A DNA stretch of 6,464 nt from an uncultured Ruminococcus sp. (GTDB lineage Bacteria; Bacillota; Clostridia; Oscillospirales; Acutalibacteraceae): assembly GCA_902773245.1 (NCBI GenBank), contig CACYDY010000084.1:1-6464 (forward strand), written 5' to 3'. Below are positions 6,186 through 6,464 of this stretch, piece after piece. The notes beneath the pieces are model-generated. The model was not told the origin of the DNA, did no database searches, and was given only the letters and a program-made list of their open reading frames with translations. Positions within the stretch are counted from its first letter, which is position 1, and each line of letters starts with the position of its first letter. The position numbers were made by a program, and so were the translations under genes.

Positions 6186-6220
6186 ATGAGAATTTTCGGC
6201 ATCCAAAGCGATTTGTTAAT

Positions 6221-6244
6221 AATTATTCCGAAAGGAATGATTTT
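6221..6244 (+). terminator. Possible weak intrinsic terminator after thyX
   Basis: AATTATTCC (6221-6229) pairs with GGAATGATT (6234-6242) over a GAAA tetraloop, giving 9 pairs with one G-U. Four T residues at 6241-6244 straddle the stem end, after which the run is broken by A (TTTTATAAAT). It lies 35 bases after the thyX stop. The stem is AU-rich and the U-tract short, so termination may be partial. Confidence 0.4.
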
Positions 6245-6363
6245 ATAAATCCAAGGAAAACTAATAAATGTTATTGAAAAAAATAACGTACAGAAGTATT
6301 GCGGACTATGCCCGAATACAGACAGCGTATTTGTTTTTAGGTTTAATATGTTTTATTTTTAGC

Positions 6364-6372
6364 AAAGAAAGG
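6364..6372 (+). promoter_or_regulatory. Shine-Dalgarno of the DJ-1/PfpI gene
   Basis: AAAGAAAGG ends 9 bases before ATG 6382. It is modest, but its spacing agrees with initiation at the methionine that begins the conserved DJ-1 fold. Confidence 0.5.
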
Positions 6373-6381
6373 CTGATAGAA

Positions 6382-6464
6382 ATGGTATATGTTTTTTTGG
6401 CTCAGGGATTTGAAGAGGTAGAGGCTCTTGCTCCCGTAGACGTTTTGAGAAGATGCGGCGTTGA
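6382..6464 (+). CDS. DJ-1/PfpI family protein, N-terminal fragment cut by window edge
   Basis: Only 27 complete codons are inside the window. The start MVYVFLAQGFEEVEA followed by LAPVDVLRRCGV is the classic N-terminus of the DJ-1/PfpI (ThiJ/YajL) family: first beta strand, then the glutamate of the active-site region (one of the E residues in GFEEVE). Known members act as glyoxalase/deglycase-like or chaperone-like cytoplasmic enzymes; the exact activity cannot be told because the nucleophile cysteine lies outside the window. The frame is open upstream to ATG 6268 (38 more codons), but family members begin at this methionine and a Shine-Dalgarno precedes it. It follows thyX in the same direction after 196 bases that include a possible terminator, so it may have its own promoter. 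Confidence 0.85.
   Translation, partial: MVYVFLAQGFEEVEALAPVDVLRRCGV

Noticed and set aside
5574..6202. Long open frames on the minus strand opposite thyX (up to 167 codons)
   Set aside because: They lie entirely antisense to a well-supported gene, show no family motif, and have phenylalanine/cysteine-rich compositions expected from reading GAA/AAA/GCA codons backwards.
1..6464. CRISPR array, tRNA, rRNA, insertion sequence or phage genes
   Set aside because: No regularly spaced repeats, no tRNA or rRNA sequence, and no transposase, integrase or terminal inverted repeats were seen.

Overview
The window looks like a chromosomal segment of a low-to-moderate GC Firmicute, most probably a Clostridia member of the Ruminococcaceae/Oscillospiraceae kind. 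This is an inference from strong AGGAGG-type ribosome binding sites, AT-rich intergenic DNA, a thymidylate synthase of the ThyX type with the C-terminal cysteine motif I associate with Clostridia, and an ABC cassette (ATPase, permease, GldG-like, DUF4340) that I associate with this group. No species can be named from the sequence alone.

Layout. Positions 85-4949 hold four tightly packed genes on the minus strand, read from right to left. They are a GldA-like ABC ATPase (3987-4949), a GldF-like ABC-2 permease (3283-3987, sharing one base with the ATPase stop as TGATG), a GldG-like membrane-anchored auxiliary protein (1599-3269) and a DUF4340 membrane-anchored protein (85-1581). Gaps are -1, 13 and 17 bases, each with its own Shine-Dalgarno site, so this is almost certainly one operon. 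Positions 1-84 beyond it carry no recognisable gene and no clear terminator.

Positions 4950-5348 are a 399-base AT-rich divergent intergenic region. It contains a good thyX promoter (TTGAAT-18-TATAAT with an extended -10) and three consecutive inverted repeats that no gene explains. To its right, thyX (FAD-dependent thymidylate synthase, 5349-6185) runs on the plus strand, followed by a weak terminator-like hairpin. The first 27 codons of a DJ-1/PfpI family protein (from 6382) are cut by the window edge.

How the genes work together. The ATPase and permease should form a membrane ABC-2 complex. The GldG-like and DUF4340 proteins place large domains outside the membrane, next to it. This is the same architecture as the GldA/GldF/GldG proteins of Bacteroidetes gliding motility, but the substrate in Firmicutes is not known to me. 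ThyX (dTMP synthesis) and the DJ-1 protein are housekeeping neighbours with no evident functional link to the ABC system. The most interesting items are the four-gene ABC system itself, the 45-residue insertion in ThyX, the lysine/glutamate-rich cytoplasmic tail of the GldG-like protein, and the dyad-rich divergent region. Three start sites are settled from the sequence: the ATPase starts at ATG 4949 rather than GTG 4961, ThyX at ATG 5349 rather than TTG 5256, and the DJ-1 protein most likely at 6382 rather than 6268.
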